Shown here: positions 8,163 to 16,332 of the stretch, one piece after another
Layout: each line of letters begins with the position of its first letter
Numbering within the stretch: the first letter of the stretch is position 1
Source of the DNA: DTU089 sp964421815
GTDB taxonomy: Bacteria; Bacillota; Clostridia; Oscillospirales; Acutalibacteraceae
Direction: 5' to 3'
NCBI GenBank assembly: GCA_964421815.1
Contig: CAYQYT010000009.1
Span: forward strand, 1 to 64,000
Length of the DNA stretch: 64,000 nucleotides
Program-made: the position numbers and the translations under genes
Notes under the pieces: model-generated
Told to the model about the DNA's origin: nothing
Databases searched by the model: none
What the model saw: only the letters and a program-made list of their open reading frames with translations

Positions 8163-8510
8163 TTATTTATTAAGCCCTATGCTGACAGAAAGAGCATCAT
8201 TTATTCTTGACATATCTTCGTCGGGAAGATTTCCCATTTTTTCTCTTAGGCGTTGTTTGTCCAAGGTTCTGATTTGTTCAAGCAAAACTACGGAATCTTT
8301 GGAAAGCCCGCAAACTGCCGCATCAACGCTTATATGTGTGGGCAGTTTCGTCTTAAACTGCTGACTTGTAATAGCGGCGGCAATAACGGTGGGACTGTAT
8401 TTATTTCCTACATCATTCTGAACAATAAGTACCGGACGAATTCCGCCCTGTTCCGAACCTACCACGGGGCTCAAATCCGCATAGTAGATATCTCCTCTTT
8501 TAATGTTCAA
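8163..8510 (-). CDS. mazF: MazF/PemK/NdoA-type endoribonuclease toxin
   Basis: The 115-residue protein matches the sequence-specific mRNA interferase family: MNIKRGDIYYADLSPVVGSEQGG-type N terminus, RPVLIVQND, then AAITSQ and LLEQIRTLDK. The start is TTG, 9 nt after GGAG. Bacterial ndoA normally follows an antitoxin gene (ndoAI/mazE), but no CopG- or AbrB-like frame exists in the 160 bp upstream, only a 24-codon reading frame (8507-8581) whose stop overlaps this start. It is therefore a solitary toxin in this window. Terminators flank it on both sides, so it is probably a single-gene unit. Confidence 0.9.
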   Translation of the reverse strand: MNIKRGDIYYADLSPVVGSEQGGIRPVLIVQNDVGNKYSPTVIAAAITSQQFKTKLPTHISVDAAVCGLSKDSVVLLEQIRTLDKQRLREKMGNLPDEDMSRINDALSVSIGLNK

Positions 8511-8647
8511 GTTATCACTCTCCGAAAAGGCAAAGATTTTATTACAACAGTATTTTTGCCCAACGGTAAAAAAATAATCATCTAAACGGAAAATTTTGCA
8601 ATCCGCCGTTCACTATCAGTATATACAACCTTTGTCCAAAGAGTTAA

Positions 8648-8693
8648 TAAAAAATGGGGCTGTAAAAACTTACGTTTTTTACAACCCCATTTG
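8648..8693 (-). terminator. intrinsic terminator of the BspA-like gene
   Basis: AAATGGGG-TGTAAAAA pairs with TTTTTACA-CCCCATTT (one internal mismatch). On the minus strand it is followed by TTTTTTATT. Confidence 0.8.
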
Positions 8694-8715
8694 TGATTAC
8701 ATCAATAATATTCAG

Positions 8716-9672
8716 TTATGAAACATAATCTGTCTTATACCCGTATTTTTTTGCACATTCATCCGCCGCCGAACCTTCAACACAGCAAATGACAAAATCT
8801 TCTCTGTAATCTCCGCTGAATGCTCCCTGACCGATAACTGTTACGGTTTCGGGAATTTCGATGCTTTTTAAACCGGTACATCCACGGAAGCAGTAATCTC
8901 CGATTTGCTCCGTACCGAATTCAAGAGAAAGTTTTTCCAATGACGTGCAATTATCAAAGGCGAGTCTTCCTATGCTCTTAGCGGCAGGAAGATTTATGGC
9001 ACCGAGACTTGTGCAATTCTGAAAAGCCATGTCGCCCACTGTAATAGTTGAAGGCGCACCCTTAAATGTAACGGAGCCAAGGTTTTTGCAGTCCCTGAAA
9101 GCATTATTTCCTATGCTTACAACATCCTCGGGTATTACTACACCCTTTAAACTGTTTTTTTCAAAACATTTGCTGCCGATAGCGGTAACGGTATATCCGC
9201 TGATTTTTTCGGGAATCCAAACAATTGAATCGTCACCGAGATATTTGTTTAAGGTAGCAGTGCGCGTACTTTTGTCCAATGTATATTTGTATTCAACCAT
9301 TTCCGGCTCGTCGTCATCACTCTTGTTTTCGGTAGTTGGATTTGCAACCTCGGTCTGGGAATATATAACATAAACAATTGTTGTTTGTATTACAGGCGCA
9401 ACGGTGGTATCGGTTGTAGTATCGGTTGTAGTACCGCTTGGGTCGGTTGTATCCGTAGCGGTAGCAAGTTCACTTGCCATTTGGTCAAGGTCAACCCAAG
9501 ATTCCGTAACTCCTGTTGTTGAGGGCTTTTTGGTGGTTTGCAAAGAGTAACCGAGAGCAGTTGTTTCCTCTTTACCGAACTCTCCGTTTTTAACAAGACT
9601 TACAACAAGCACTACTGCTGCTATAAGCAGTACCGCACCCAAAGAAATTATAATTTTTGTTGTTTTTTTCAT
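8716..9672 (-). CDS. BspA-type leucine-rich-repeat surface protein
   Basis: The start at 9672 (ATG, GAGG upstream) gives 318 residues; the longer frame begins with TTG and has no ribosome site. Residues 1-25 form a single membrane helix (KKTTKIIISLGAVLLIAAVV), then a Thr/Ser-rich low-complexity spacer with TTTDTT-like repeats runs to about residue 115. Four to five LRR_5 (BspA) repeats follow, recognisable by the recurring IG..aF.gC..L..v.iP pattern. Such proteins are anchored or secreted and thought to mediate adhesion. It has no visible sortase motif, so the N-terminal helix is the likely anchor. It is flanked by terminators and stands alone. Confidence 0.85.
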   Translation of the reverse strand: MKKTTKIIISLGAVLLIAAVVLVVSLVKNGEFGKEETTALGYSLQTTKKPSTTGVTESWVDLDQMASELATATDTTDPSGTTTDTTTDTTVAPVIQTTIVYVIYSQTEVANPTTENKSDDDEPEMVEYKYTLDKSTRTATLNKYLGDDSIVWIPEKISGYTVTAIGSKCFEKNSLKGVVIPEDVVSIGNNAFRDCKNLGSVTFKGAPSTITVGDMAFQNCTSLGAINLPAAKSIGRLAFDNCTSLEKLSLEFGTEQIGDYCFRGCTGLKSIEIPETVTVIGQGAFSGDYREDFVICCVEGSAADECAKKYGYKTDYVS

Positions 9673-9853
9673 ATAATAACCTCGCAAGGATGAATTCTGT
9701 TATTCTCAGTCATTATACATTATATTTTTAAAAAAGTACATAGCATTTTTTAACTTAACTGTGAATTTTTTTCGTTTTTCTTTTAAAGGATGTAATTATC
9801 ACACAAATAACGCACTCAATTTTTCTACAATTTAACGATATTAAAGAGATTTA

Positions 9854-9882
9854 TTGTATTTTTCTGTAAATTTTATTAAAAT
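9854..9882 (+). promoter_or_regulatory. sigma-A promoter for the GH13 gene
   Basis: TTGTAT, 17-bp spacer, TAAAAT, with GTGAGG before the ATG at 9914. The 241-bp intergenic space with the divergent BspA-like gene holds nothing else that I can assign. Confidence 0.6.
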
Positions 9883-9913
9883 AAACTTAATACAATAAAG
9901 TGAGGTTTTAGCT

Positions 9914-11581
9914 ATGCAAAAATCATGGTATAAGGAAATGGCAGTATATCAAGTCTGGCCCCGCTCATTCTGTGACGGTGACGGCGACGGAATCGGCGAC
10001 CTTAAAGGTGTACTTTCCAAACTTGATTACATAAAAAGTCTCGGTGTTGATGCTATATGGTTCTCCCCTCTCTACAAATCCCCCCAAAAAGACTACGGCT
10101 ATGATATAGCGGACTATCGCAGTATTCAGCCCGAATACGGCACTATGGAGGATTTCAAGGCAGTTCTTGAGGGCGCACACCAAAGAGGATTAAAAGTTAT
10201 TATGGATCTTGTTGTCAATCACACCTCCGACCAGCATGAATGGTTTAAAAAAGGTATTGAAGACCCAACGAGCAAATACCACGACTATTATTTCTGGCGC
10301 AAGGGTAAGGGCAAACGCAGACCAAACAACTGGATGTCCACTTTTGCGGGCCCCGCTTGGGAATACAACGAAAAGAACGACGAATACTATCTCCACCTTT
10401 TTGCAGTTGAACAGCCCGACTTAAACATGGACAATCCCGAAGTGCGTAAGGAAGTCAAGGATATAATGAAATTCTGGCTCGATATGGGTGTTGACGGATT
10501 CCGTGAGGATGTTATAACTTTCATTTCAAAAAAGAAAGGCCTACCCTCAAGCCCATACTGGTTCCCCGTTGCAACAGGTATTGAAAACTATATGCACGGC
10601 CCCCACCTTGACGAATACCTCCTTGAATTCAAAAACGATGTGCTTTCAAAATATGACTGTATGACCGTGGGCGAGGCTCCCATGATGACGGTTAAAAACG
10701 CATTAAAGCATATAACCGAGGGTCCCGATCAGCATCTTAGTATGATGTTCCACTTTGAACATATGGCGGCGGATTGTCTTTTTTACAGTTGGTTTAAAAC
10801 AAAATTCAGTCTTAAAAAACTAAAAAAAGTTTTCACAAGGTGGCAGACGGGTCTTGAGGGCAAGGCTTGGAATGCTCTTTATTTGGAAAACCATGACCAA
10901 CCCCGCATTATTAACCGATACGGAAACCCCGAATATCGTGTTGAAAGTGCGAAAATGCTTGCGGTTTCATATATGTGTCAATGCGGCACGCCCTTTATTT
11001 ATCAGGGTCAGGAAATCGGTATGCTCAACTATCCCTTCTCCGACATCGAACAATACACGGATGTTTCAACAAAGAACAACTACGGTGTTGCAAAGAAATT
11101 GTTGGGTGCGGACAAAGCCTTGAAACTTGCAAACTATGCTTCCCGAGATAACGCAAGAACCTGTGTTCAATGGAACGCAGAAAAAAATGCGGGCTTCACC
11201 ACTGCCGACAAGCCTTGGTTCTGGGTCAACCCAAACTATAAAGAAATAAATGTTGAGGCGGCGGAAAAAGACCCTGACAGTATTCTCAACTTTTACAAAA
11301 AACTTATCAAATTCAGAAAAGAAAACGAACTTGTTATTTACGGCAATTACAAGGAACACCTGAAAAACAGCAAGAACCTTTATGTATATGAAAGAAATTA
11401 CGAAGGACAAAAACTTCTTGTAATCTGCTCTTTCACGGACAAAGCCGTTAACTTTAACGCTCCCGCAGGATTCGATTTGTCAAAGGGAGAATGTGTGCTT
11501 TCCAACTATAATGATACATCCGCAAACGCAAACGGTTTCACAACAAAGCCATACGAAACAAGGGTATATCTTTTCAAATAA
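9914..11581 (+). CDS. GH13 oligo-1,6-glucosidase-type alpha-glucosidase
   Basis: Cytoplasmic (no signal peptide) alpha-glucosidase of 555 residues. The GH13 regions are in order: VVNHTSDQH (about 101-108), GFREDV with nucleophile D199, VGEAP with acid/base E254, and ENHDQPR with D328, close to the numbering of GH13_31 oligo-1,6-glucosidases. The residue after the nucleophile is valine, which in this subfamily favours alpha-1,6 over alpha-1,4 linkages. Trehalose-6-phosphate hydrolase and dextran glucosidase are relatives that cannot be excluded; no PTS gene is adjacent. It is a single-gene unit with its own promoter and a strong terminator at 11602-11640. Confidence 0.92.
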   Translation: MQKSWYKEMAVYQVWPRSFCDGDGDGIGDLKGVLSKLDYIKSLGVDAIWFSPLYKSPQKDYGYDIADYRSIQPEYGTMEDFKAVLEGAHQRGLKVIMDLVVNHTSDQHEWFKKGIEDPTSKYHDYYFWRKGKGKRRPNNWMSTFAGPAWEYNEKNDEYYLHLFAVEQPDLNMDNPEVRKEVKDIMKFWLDMGVDGFREDVITFISKKKGLPSSPYWFPVATGIENYMHGPHLDEYLLEFKNDVLSKYDCMTVGEAPMMTVKNALKHITEGPDQHLSMMFHFEHMAADCLFYSWFKTKFSLKKLKKVFTRWQTGLEGKAWNALYLENHDQPRIINRYGNPEYRVESAKMLAVSYMCQCGTPFIYQGQEIGMLNYPFSDIEQYTDVSTKNNYGVAKKLLGADKALKLANYASRDNARTCVQWNAEKNAGFTTADKPWFWVNPNYKEINVEAAEKDPDSILNFYKKLIKFRKENELVIYGNYKEHLKNSKNLYVYERNYEGQKLLVICSFTDKAVNFNAPAGFDLSKGECVLSNYNDTSANANGFTTKPYETRVYLFK

Positions 11582-11601
11582 AATCTTTGACTTAAAAAAT
11601 A

Positions 11602-11640
11602 CAGCCTATGGAACATTGATTTCCCATAGGCTGATTTTTT
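11602..11640. terminator. bidirectional terminator
   Basis: A perfect 10-bp stem, CAGCCTATGG/CCATAGGCTG, is flanked by an A-run on the left and a T-run on the right. It serves the GH13 gene and the converging phosphohexomutase gene. Confidence 0.85.
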
Positions 11641-13144
11641 ATACTGTCAATTTTGATATATCAAGTTTATCGTATCTTTCAATAAATTCCTTAAAGAAAG
11701 TCAGCATTTGCTCTGTACCGCCGTCCTTGTTGCTTTCGCAGTTGAGAACAAGGAGGGGTTCGTGAACACTCATTCTTAAAAGTTGCCAGCCATCCCCAAG
11801 GCTTTTATTGAAATTAACTCTAACTCCCTCATAATTCACGGGGGAAACGGTTATACCGTCGGTATTTTCACAAAGGGCTTTAAAATTCTCAATAACGGAA
11901 AGTCCGTAATCCCTGAAATCTTCAAGTTTAATTGTGAATCTTACCTCTTTTTCTTCAATGGGTGTTTTAAGGTTATCTATAAGGCTCTCGATAGCGCTCC
12001 CCTCTTTGTTGAGCCTTGCAAGTTCGATTATAATTTTAGTTATAAGGTATGCACCGTCGTCAAGATAGTAATTTTCTTTGAATGCCGCATGACCCGAGGT
12101 TTCAATGGCAAGGGGTGCATTTTTCTTCTCCTCTTTTTCAAGGCGAATTGCCTCGTCAATTACATTTTTATAGCCCCTCTTGAAGCGGTGGTGAACTCCC
12201 CCTAAATCGTTTTCAATGAAAGTGTGAAGTCCGTCGCTCGTTACGGAATCCGTAACGATAATACCGCCCTTATTGTCTTTTAACGCAATATAGGAAGCAA
12301 GGGCAACAAGTTTATTCCTGTTTATTTCCTGTGCGTTTCTGTCAACACAGGCGGCTCTGTCGCAGTCCGTATCAAATATGACACCGAAATCCGCACCGGA
12401 CTTTTCCACCGCTTCGGCAATTGATTTCATTGCCTCTTTATTTTCGGGATTGGGAATATGGTTGGGAAATCTTCCGTCAGGCTCAAGATAGCGGCTTCCG
12501 TTTATATCCGCACCCAGTCGCATAAGAACATTTTGTGCATAAAATGCACCCACACCGTTACCTGCATCAACAACAATTTTAAGATTTTCCAAGGGTCTGT
12601 CATAGTTTTGGGCATTAACACCCTTTTTAATCATATCGCAAAGGTCGGAGCAATATTTTTTCATATTGTCCAACTTTTCGATATTGAATTTTACATCTTT
12701 TATTTCATAGGGATTATTCTGTGCATAAGTTAAAATTTCTTTAATGTCATTTCCCGAAAAGCCCCCGTCCTTTGTAAAAAATTTCAAACCGTTCATTTCC
12801 ATGGGCAAATGACTTGCGGTAATTTCAATGGCTGCATCAACCCCGAAATTTACAATGGACATAAACATGGAGGGTGTGGAGGAAAGACCGCAATCATAAA
12901 CCTTAACACCTAAAGAAGACAAAGTTCTTGTGACGGTTCTTGAAATATGCTCCGAAGATACGCGGGAATCGTAACCAACGGTAACAGTCAATTTTTCTTT
13001 TTTGATTTTATTCTTCAAGAAAACAACAAAGGAAGCGGTTATACTCATTAAACGATCATCCGTTAAATCAACGGTTTTGCCGTCCTTTTCAACGGCAACA
13101 CCTCTTATATCGGTTCCGCTTTTTAAATACATTAAATTATCCAT
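11639..13144 (-). CDS. phosphoglucomutase/phosphomannomutase family protein
   Basis: An alpha-D-phosphohexomutase interconverting hexose 1- and 6-phosphates. The start ATG at 13144 has AGGAGG, giving 501 residues; a longer frame into the upstream gene is spurious. Visible are GYDSR, the phosphoserine loop ITASHLPMEMNGLK (usually TASHNP, so the N is L here) and the metal loop DTDCDR, plus a C-terminal domain with the phosphate-binding region. The family cannot be divided into glucose or mannose specificity by eye. It overlaps the methyltransferase gene by 8 nt, indicating translational coupling. Confidence 0.88.
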   Translation of the reverse strand: MDNLMYLKSGTDIRGVAVEKDGKTVDLTDDRLMSITASFVVFLKNKIKKEKLTVTVGYDSRVSSEHISRTVTRTLSSLGVKVYDCGLSSTPSMFMSIVNFGVDAAIEITASHLPMEMNGLKFFTKDGGFSGNDIKEILTYAQNNPYEIKDVKFNIEKLDNMKKYCSDLCDMIKKGVNAQNYDRPLENLKIVVDAGNGVGAFYAQNVLMRLGADINGSRYLEPDGRFPNHIPNPENKEAMKSIAEAVEKSGADFGVIFDTDCDRAACVDRNAQEINRNKLVALASYIALKDNKGGIIVTDSVTSDGLHTFIENDLGGVHHRFKRGYKNVIDEAIRLEKEEKKNAPLAIETSGHAAFKENYYLDDGAYLITKIIIELARLNKEGSAIESLIDNLKTPIEEKEVRFTIKLEDFRDYGLSVIENFKALCENTDGITVSPVNYEGVRVNFNKSLGDGWQLLRMSVHEPLLVLNCESNKDGGTEQMLTFFKEFIERYDKLDISKLTV

Positions 13145-13889
13145 TGTATTCCCTCCTGACAACATAATAGATTCTTTGGGCATCCGCTTCCGGCTTGCAG
13201 AAGCCGAGTTCTGCGTATTTTTCAACAATTCTAAAACCCGCACTTTCAACTGCGTCGGTAATCTCTTCGTCGGTGAATGCAATTTCCTTAAAATTTTCGG
13301 TATAACGGTTATATGACCCATTTTTCTCTTTAACAAAGAAATCAAGGTTAATTCCCACCGTTACTCCGTCGGAATAAAGAGAATTCTGCCAAACACAATA
13401 CACGTCCTTTTCGTCATACACAAAGGTATTGTTCCCCAAAACTTCCCTGTGTTTATAAACAGTGTTCACATCAAATACCATTATTCCGCCGTCATCAATA
13501 AAATTTTTGAGAACTTGAAAAGTTTTTTTCATTTCTTCTGCATTTTCAAGGTGATTTATACTGTCCAATGAACAAACAATGGCGCGGACCGTACCGTAAA
13601 GGTCGGTTTCCTGCATTTTTTGACATAGAAAGAGTATGTTCTCCTCCTCCGCTATTGCTTTGTTTCCGGCTTCCATAAGCATATCGGGAGAGGCATCCGT
13701 TCCGATGACCTCAAAACCCATTTTGGAAAACTCCAAAGACAGGGAACCCGTTCCGCAGGCAAGATCCAGAAGAAGTCCGTCATTTATATCAAAATTCCCG
13801 AGAATTTTCCCGATATATTCTGCCCGTTTTTTATAATCAACATTTTTAGTTAGTGCATCGTAAACCGATGCAAAGGAAGAATACGACAT
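13137..13889 (-). CDS. class I SAM-dependent methyltransferase
   Basis: The 250-residue protein shows the Rossmann SAM-binding motif LDLACGTGSLSLEF (about residues 41-54), an acidic second motif VIGTDASPDML, and a post-motif VCSLDSINHL. It resembles the YqeM-like group of uncharacterised clostridial methyltransferases; the substrate is unknown. It is first in a two-gene unit with the phosphohexomutase. The promoter is at 13910-13938. Confidence 0.8.
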   Translation of the reverse strand: MSYSSFASVYDALTKNVDYKKRAEYIGKILGNFDINDGLLLDLACGTGSLSLEFSKMGFEVIGTDASPDMLMEAGNKAIAEEENILFLCQKMQETDLYGTVRAIVCSLDSINHLENAEEMKKTFQVLKNFIDDGGIMVFDVNTVYKHREVLGNNTFVYDEKDVYCVWQNSLYSDGVTVGINLDFFVKEKNGSYNRYTENFKEIAFTDEEITDAVESAGFRIVEKYAELGFCKPEADAQRIYYVVRREYNG

Positions 13890-13909
13890 ATAACCACCTC
13901 AACTTCTCT

Positions 13910-13938
13910 ATTTTACCACAATACACCCCATAAGTAAA
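13910..13938 (-). promoter_or_regulatory. sigma-A promoter for the methyltransferase operon
   Basis: TTTACT, 17-bp spacer, TAAAAT, with an extended TGG just before the -10 box. Confidence 0.55.
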
Positions 13939-13990
13939 TATCAACTCCATCCGTCGAATTGTCAAAAAAGCCGTTGTAAATTTATAAGTA

Positions 13991-14019
13991 TTGCACACTT
14001 TAAACGACATCACTAATGT
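13991..14019 (+). promoter_or_regulatory. possible sigma-A promoter for the LCAT-like gene
   Basis: TTGCAC, 17-bp spacer, TAATGT, 39 nt before the start codon. The -10 box is imperfect. Confidence 0.45.
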
Positions 14020-14057
14020 GTTAATATATTGTTAATTAAATATGAGGAGGCACCAAT

Positions 14058-15596
14058 ATGAAGAAAGTATTGGCTTGTATTCTATCGGTTATTATTACTC
14101 TCGGTTGTGTTCTCCCCTGTGTTGCAGCAAACGAAGTCTGCACCTGCGGTCAGGCTCCAATAATTTACGTTGCGGCATTGGGAAGCGGCTCAATCTATCT
14201 TGACAAGGGTACGGAAAACGAGAAAAAACTTTTCAGACCCGACACATCTGCACTTCTCGGGGAATTCACACCCCTTATAAGCGCGGCAACCCAACTTATA
14301 AGCACCAAGGATTACGACGCGTTCGGCGATGTTCTCATCTCCTGCGTCAACAATGCTTTCGGTATGCTTGCAATGGATGAGGATGGCAATTCCCAAGAAA
14401 ATGTCACTTCCCAGGAATTTCACCCCGAAAATGCAGAACACGGGGACAATCACAGTTATTATTTCGGCTACGATTTTCGTGTTGACCCCATCGAAAATGC
14501 AAAACTTCTTCACCAATACATTCAAGAGGTTAAAGAAATAACGGGTCACAATACCGTTCGTTTCAGAGCGTCAAGTATGGGCGGGGTTACAACCCTCGCT
14601 TATTTAAGGCTTTACGGCTCACAAGATATCGAAAACATCATTTTCCAAAACTGTCCCCTTCAAGGTACGGCAGTTGCGGGAGAACTTTACAACGGATTGG
14701 TTGAAATTGATAAGGATGCCGTTTTGAGATACGCGGAATGTGCGCTACCTTCAATGGACAGCGACTTTTTCGGTGCGTTCCTCTATATGCTCCTGGAAAT
14801 GCTTGACGGTGCAGGTGTTCTGACTGATTTAGCGGGTATGGCGGACAGACTCGTTTTAAACCTGAAAGACCGAGTTTTTGACGAAGCGCTTATTCCCATA
14901 TTCGCAACAATGCCGGGAATCTGGAGTTTTGTTCCCCACGAATATTATGAAACCGCAAAGGATTTTATGGGAGTTAATGACGGTGCCCATTCGGTACTTC
15001 TTGAAAAACTTGATTTCTATCACTACTCCGTTCAGCAAAGTGCGGAAGAACTCCTTACACAAGCCAAAGCGGACGGCACAAACATTTACATTATTGCGGG
15101 CTACAATATGCAGAGAACGCCCCTTGTCAGCGCCTATAAAAACACCTCTGACGGAACCGTTGACACAAAATACGCATCTTTGGGTGCAACCTGTGCCGAT
15201 ATCGGAGAACAACTTCCCGAGGACTATGTGCAGGTGGAACATAAAGGAACCTGGTACATTTCACCTGACAGAATGATTGATGCTTCAACCTGTATTCTTC
15301 CCGAAAACACCTGGTTCATTAAAGATATGCTCCACAGTACCACCCACGCAGGTCACAAAGAATTCTATAAAATTCTCCACCAAAGTCAAGAACAAATAAC
15401 CGTCTTTGATATGGAAGAATACCCCCAATTTATGCAAAATGACACCGTCAATGAAACATTTGCGGAAGTTCTCCCCTTGCGCGGAAGCGATTTATTCAAT
15501 ACCGCCGCACAAGCAATACAGATGCCGAGTTTTCTCTCTTTCACAAAACTCATTATAGCATTTTTCAAAGAATTCTTTAATTGGATGGTCGGTTAA
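14058..15596 (+). CDS. secreted LCAT-like alpha/beta hydrolase
   Basis: The 512-residue precursor begins with a clear signal peptide (residues 1-24, ending near VAANE) behind GAGGAGG. The fold is suggested by FGYDFRVDPIENAKLLHQYI and, about 30 residues later, the nucleophile elbow ASSMGG with S173, in the order seen in lecithin:cholesterol acyltransferase-like lipases. The usual GHSMGG has Ala-Ser before the serine. A late histidine (around MLHSTTHAGH) could complete a triad. The C-terminal 20 residues are hydrophobic. The substrate is unknown; an extracellular lipid or ester is the reasonable guess. It is a monocistronic gene with a terminator. Confidence 0.7.
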   Translation: MKKVLACILSVIITLGCVLPCVAANEVCTCGQAPIIYVAALGSGSIYLDKGTENEKKLFRPDTSALLGEFTPLISAATQLISTKDYDAFGDVLISCVNNAFGMLAMDEDGNSQENVTSQEFHPENAEHGDNHSYYFGYDFRVDPIENAKLLHQYIQEVKEITGHNTVRFRASSMGGVTTLAYLRLYGSQDIENIIFQNCPLQGTAVAGELYNGLVEIDKDAVLRYAECALPSMDSDFFGAFLYMLLEMLDGAGVLTDLAGMADRLVLNLKDRVFDEALIPIFATMPGIWSFVPHEYYETAKDFMGVNDGAHSVLLEKLDFYHYSVQQSAEELLTQAKADGTNIYIIAGYNMQRTPLVSAYKNTSDGTVDTKYASLGATCADIGEQLPEDYVQVEHKGTWYISPDRMIDASTCILPENTWFIKDMLHSTTHAGHKEFYKILHQSQEQITVFDMEEYPQFMQNDTVNETFAEVLPLRGSDLFNTAAQAIQMPSFLSFTKLIIAFFKEFFNWMVG

Positions 15597-15607
15597 AAGA
15601 AAAAAGC

Positions 15608-15650
15608 AACCCTTGATAACGTATCCGAAACGTTACCAAGGGTTATTTTT
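15608..15650. terminator. bidirectional terminator
   Basis: AACCCTTG-TAACGT pairs with ACGTTA-CAAGGGTT, flanked by an A-run and a T-run. It is shared by the converging LCAT-like and dockerin genes. Confidence 0.85.
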
Positions 15651-16320
15651 ATTTCTGTCCCGTACCTGCAAAATAACCGGGATACTGTTCCATTACAACG
15701 GTTTGCACAAGGTTGAATACCATAACACCTTCCTCAGGTTTGCAGTTATAGTGATCTCCGCCTATAAGTTTTCCGTTCGTATAACTTATAGTTCTTTCGG
15801 GGGCTTCGCCTATATGGTAAACATATTCAAGATTATCAACACTCTTTTCATAAGTTTTACCTATAAAACTTTTTTTGAACTTCAATACATAGTTTGTACC
15901 GGAATCGGGGACGGAATAAATGGCTACAAGTGAAGCGGGATCAACACCGTATCTATTGGCAATAAGTTTTATAAACTCATTATTGGGGTCATCGGAGAGG
16001 TAGTTATCGCCGTTTTTGTCGGGCAACGTAACACTGCCCACATCTGCTGCTTTGCGAAGAGCCAAAACAGCATCTTCAACACTAATTACACCGTCGGCAT
16101 TCATATCTCCTTTAAGTAGATAATCGTCCGTAAGTATTTCCATACCGGCAGAAATTCTTAAAATCAACCGTGCATCATTTATATCAACTTTGCCGTTTAA
16201 GTTCAAATCACCCAAGAGAACCTCATTTTCTTCTCCCTCTGCAAAGGCAACTGTTGAAAAACAGGTTAACAAAAGCACTGCACACAGTACAAAGGAAACA
16301 ATTTTATACATCGTTTTCAT
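15649..16320 (-). CDS. secreted dockerin-containing protein
   Basis: Start ATG at 16320 (AGGA upstream), 223 residues. A signal peptide covers about residues 1-28 (FVLCAVLLLTCF, then TVAFAE). Two calcium-binding dockerin type I repeats follow: GDLNLNGKVDINDARLIL (37-59) and GDMNADGVISVEDAVLAL (71-95). The remaining 125 residues are not a family I recognise; they include a region resembling a small beta domain. Dockerins bind cohesins, but no cohesin or scaffoldin gene is in the window, and many gut Clostridia carry non-cellulosomal dockerins. It lies 12 nt downstream of the aminopeptidase and may be cotranscribed. Confidence 0.85.
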   Translation of the reverse strand: MKTMYKIVSFVLCAVLLLTCFSTVAFAEGEENEVLLGDLNLNGKVDINDARLILRISAGMEILTDDYLLKGDMNADGVISVEDAVLALRKAADVGSVTLPDKNGDNYLSDDPNNEFIKLIANRYGVDPASLVAIYSVPDSGTNYVLKFKKSFIGKTYEKSVDNLEYVYHIGEAPERTISYTNGKLIGGDHYNCKPEEGVMVFNLVQTVVMEQYPGYFAGTGQK

Positions 16321-16332
16321 AAGCACTAATCC

